Below, in pieces: positions 63,822 to 64,000 of a stretch of DNA of 64,000 nt. Position 1 is the stretch's first letter. Each line of letters begins with the position of its first letter. The position numbers and the translations under genes are program-made. The notes under the pieces are model-generated. The model was not told where the DNA came from. It saw nothing but the letters and a program-made list of their open reading frames with translations, and searched no databases. This DNA comes from Rhizobium leguminosarum bv. viciae USDA 2370 (GTDB taxonomy: Bacteria > Pseudomonadota > Alphaproteobacteria > Rhizobiales > Rhizobiaceae), in the NCBI RefSeq assembly GCF_002008365.1, contig NZ_MRDL01000025.1, positions 310,381 to 374,380 on the forward strand, given 5' to 3'.

Positions 63822-64000
63822 TCACAGTCCTGCCGCATTTTTGCCGCGTGTGGCAAAGATGCGTCGAATGACGACGAAAAACGACGGCACGAAGAAAATT
63901 CCGAGCATCGTCGCCGCCAGCATGCCGCCGAGAACGCCGATACCAATGGCATTCTGTGCCGCCGAGCCCGCGCCTGTCGCGATCGCCAGCGGCACGACGC
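63822..64000 (-). CDS. RND efflux pump permease, C-terminal end (gene continues past window)
   Basis: 59 complete codons are visible: [20 protein letters not shown], then [20 protein letters not shown], then FVVIRRIF and a short charged tail. This is the last two membrane helices of the AcrB/MexB (HAE1) family, including the GAGS..Q.A.G motif before TM11. Multidrug or plant-compound export with the outer membrane factor downstream is likely. Confidence 0.9.
   Translation of the reverse strand, partial: VVPLAIATGAGSAAQNAIGIGVLGGMLAATMLGIFFVPSFFVVIRRIFATRGKNAAGL

Overview
The window is chromosomal DNA of a Rhizobium of the R. leguminosarum / R. etli type. This is inferred from the high-GC alphaproteobacterial codon use, the order tolQRAB-pal-cpoB-tilS-ftsH-glmM, the sulfolipid operon sqdBDC, the alphaproteobacterial serC leader RNA, CbtBA under a B12 riboswitch, and several families of short rhizobial intergenic repeats. 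No rRNA, CRISPR array, transposase or phage gene was seen. There is one tRNA gene. The species is inferred, not proven.

Layout. 1-11.2 kb: the end of a chemoreceptor gene, an LLM-type flavin oxidoreductase, a YebC/TACO1 protein, a PNPOx-like stress protein, an exported metallo-beta-lactamase-fold protein, a YmdB-type phosphodiesterase with 5-formyl-THF cyclo-ligase, a coiled-coil hypothetical, and the sulfoquinovosyl lipid operon sqdB-sqdD-sqdC. 11.3-22.7 kb: ybgC and the complete Tol-Pal envelope cluster, followed by tilS, ftsH and glmM. 22.7-32 kb: a small membrane protein, an outer membrane barrel with a CtrA-type box upstream, serC-serA behind a serC leader, a PAS-PAS-GGDEF-EAL protein, a 33-residue exported peptide ORF, mnmA and tRNA-Met(CAT). 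32-33.7 kb: a short accessory-looking stretch holding an orphan VCBS-domain secreted protein.

33.7-42.7 kb: a complete branched-chain-type ABC transporter (LivFGMHK type) immediately downstream of pobA, with pobR divergent. Together these suggest uptake and 3-hydroxylation of 4-hydroxybenzoate or a related aromatic acid. Next to them is an ackA-phosphoketolase operon in which the phosphoketolase is reduced to about its first 117 codons. 42.9-50 kb: a PiT phosphate transporter, a second GGDEF-EAL protein, small membrane proteins, a histidine phosphatase, the B12 riboswitch with cbtB and cbtA, and a sulfite-oxidase-like molybdoenzyme.

50-57 kb: a DctB/DctD-type two-component system followed by a complete tripartite tricarboxylate transporter (tctCBA). 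The regulator carries GAFPGA where sigma-54 activators normally have GAFTGA. 57-62 kb: an M20 amidohydrolase, then a purine salvage operon on the minus strand (LacI regulator, nucleoside hydrolase, adenine deaminase) with an orphan signal-peptide ORF between the first two. 62-64 kb: a TolC/NodT-type outer membrane factor preceded by the end of an RND pump.

Most genes are ordinary. The parts most worth a second look are the repeat families that sit on or next to stop codons, the truncated phosphoketolase, the GAFPGA regulator and its nearby 34-bp inverted repeat, the Liv-pob linkage, several unannotated small exported or membrane ORFs, and the CtrA-like sites in front of envelope genes.
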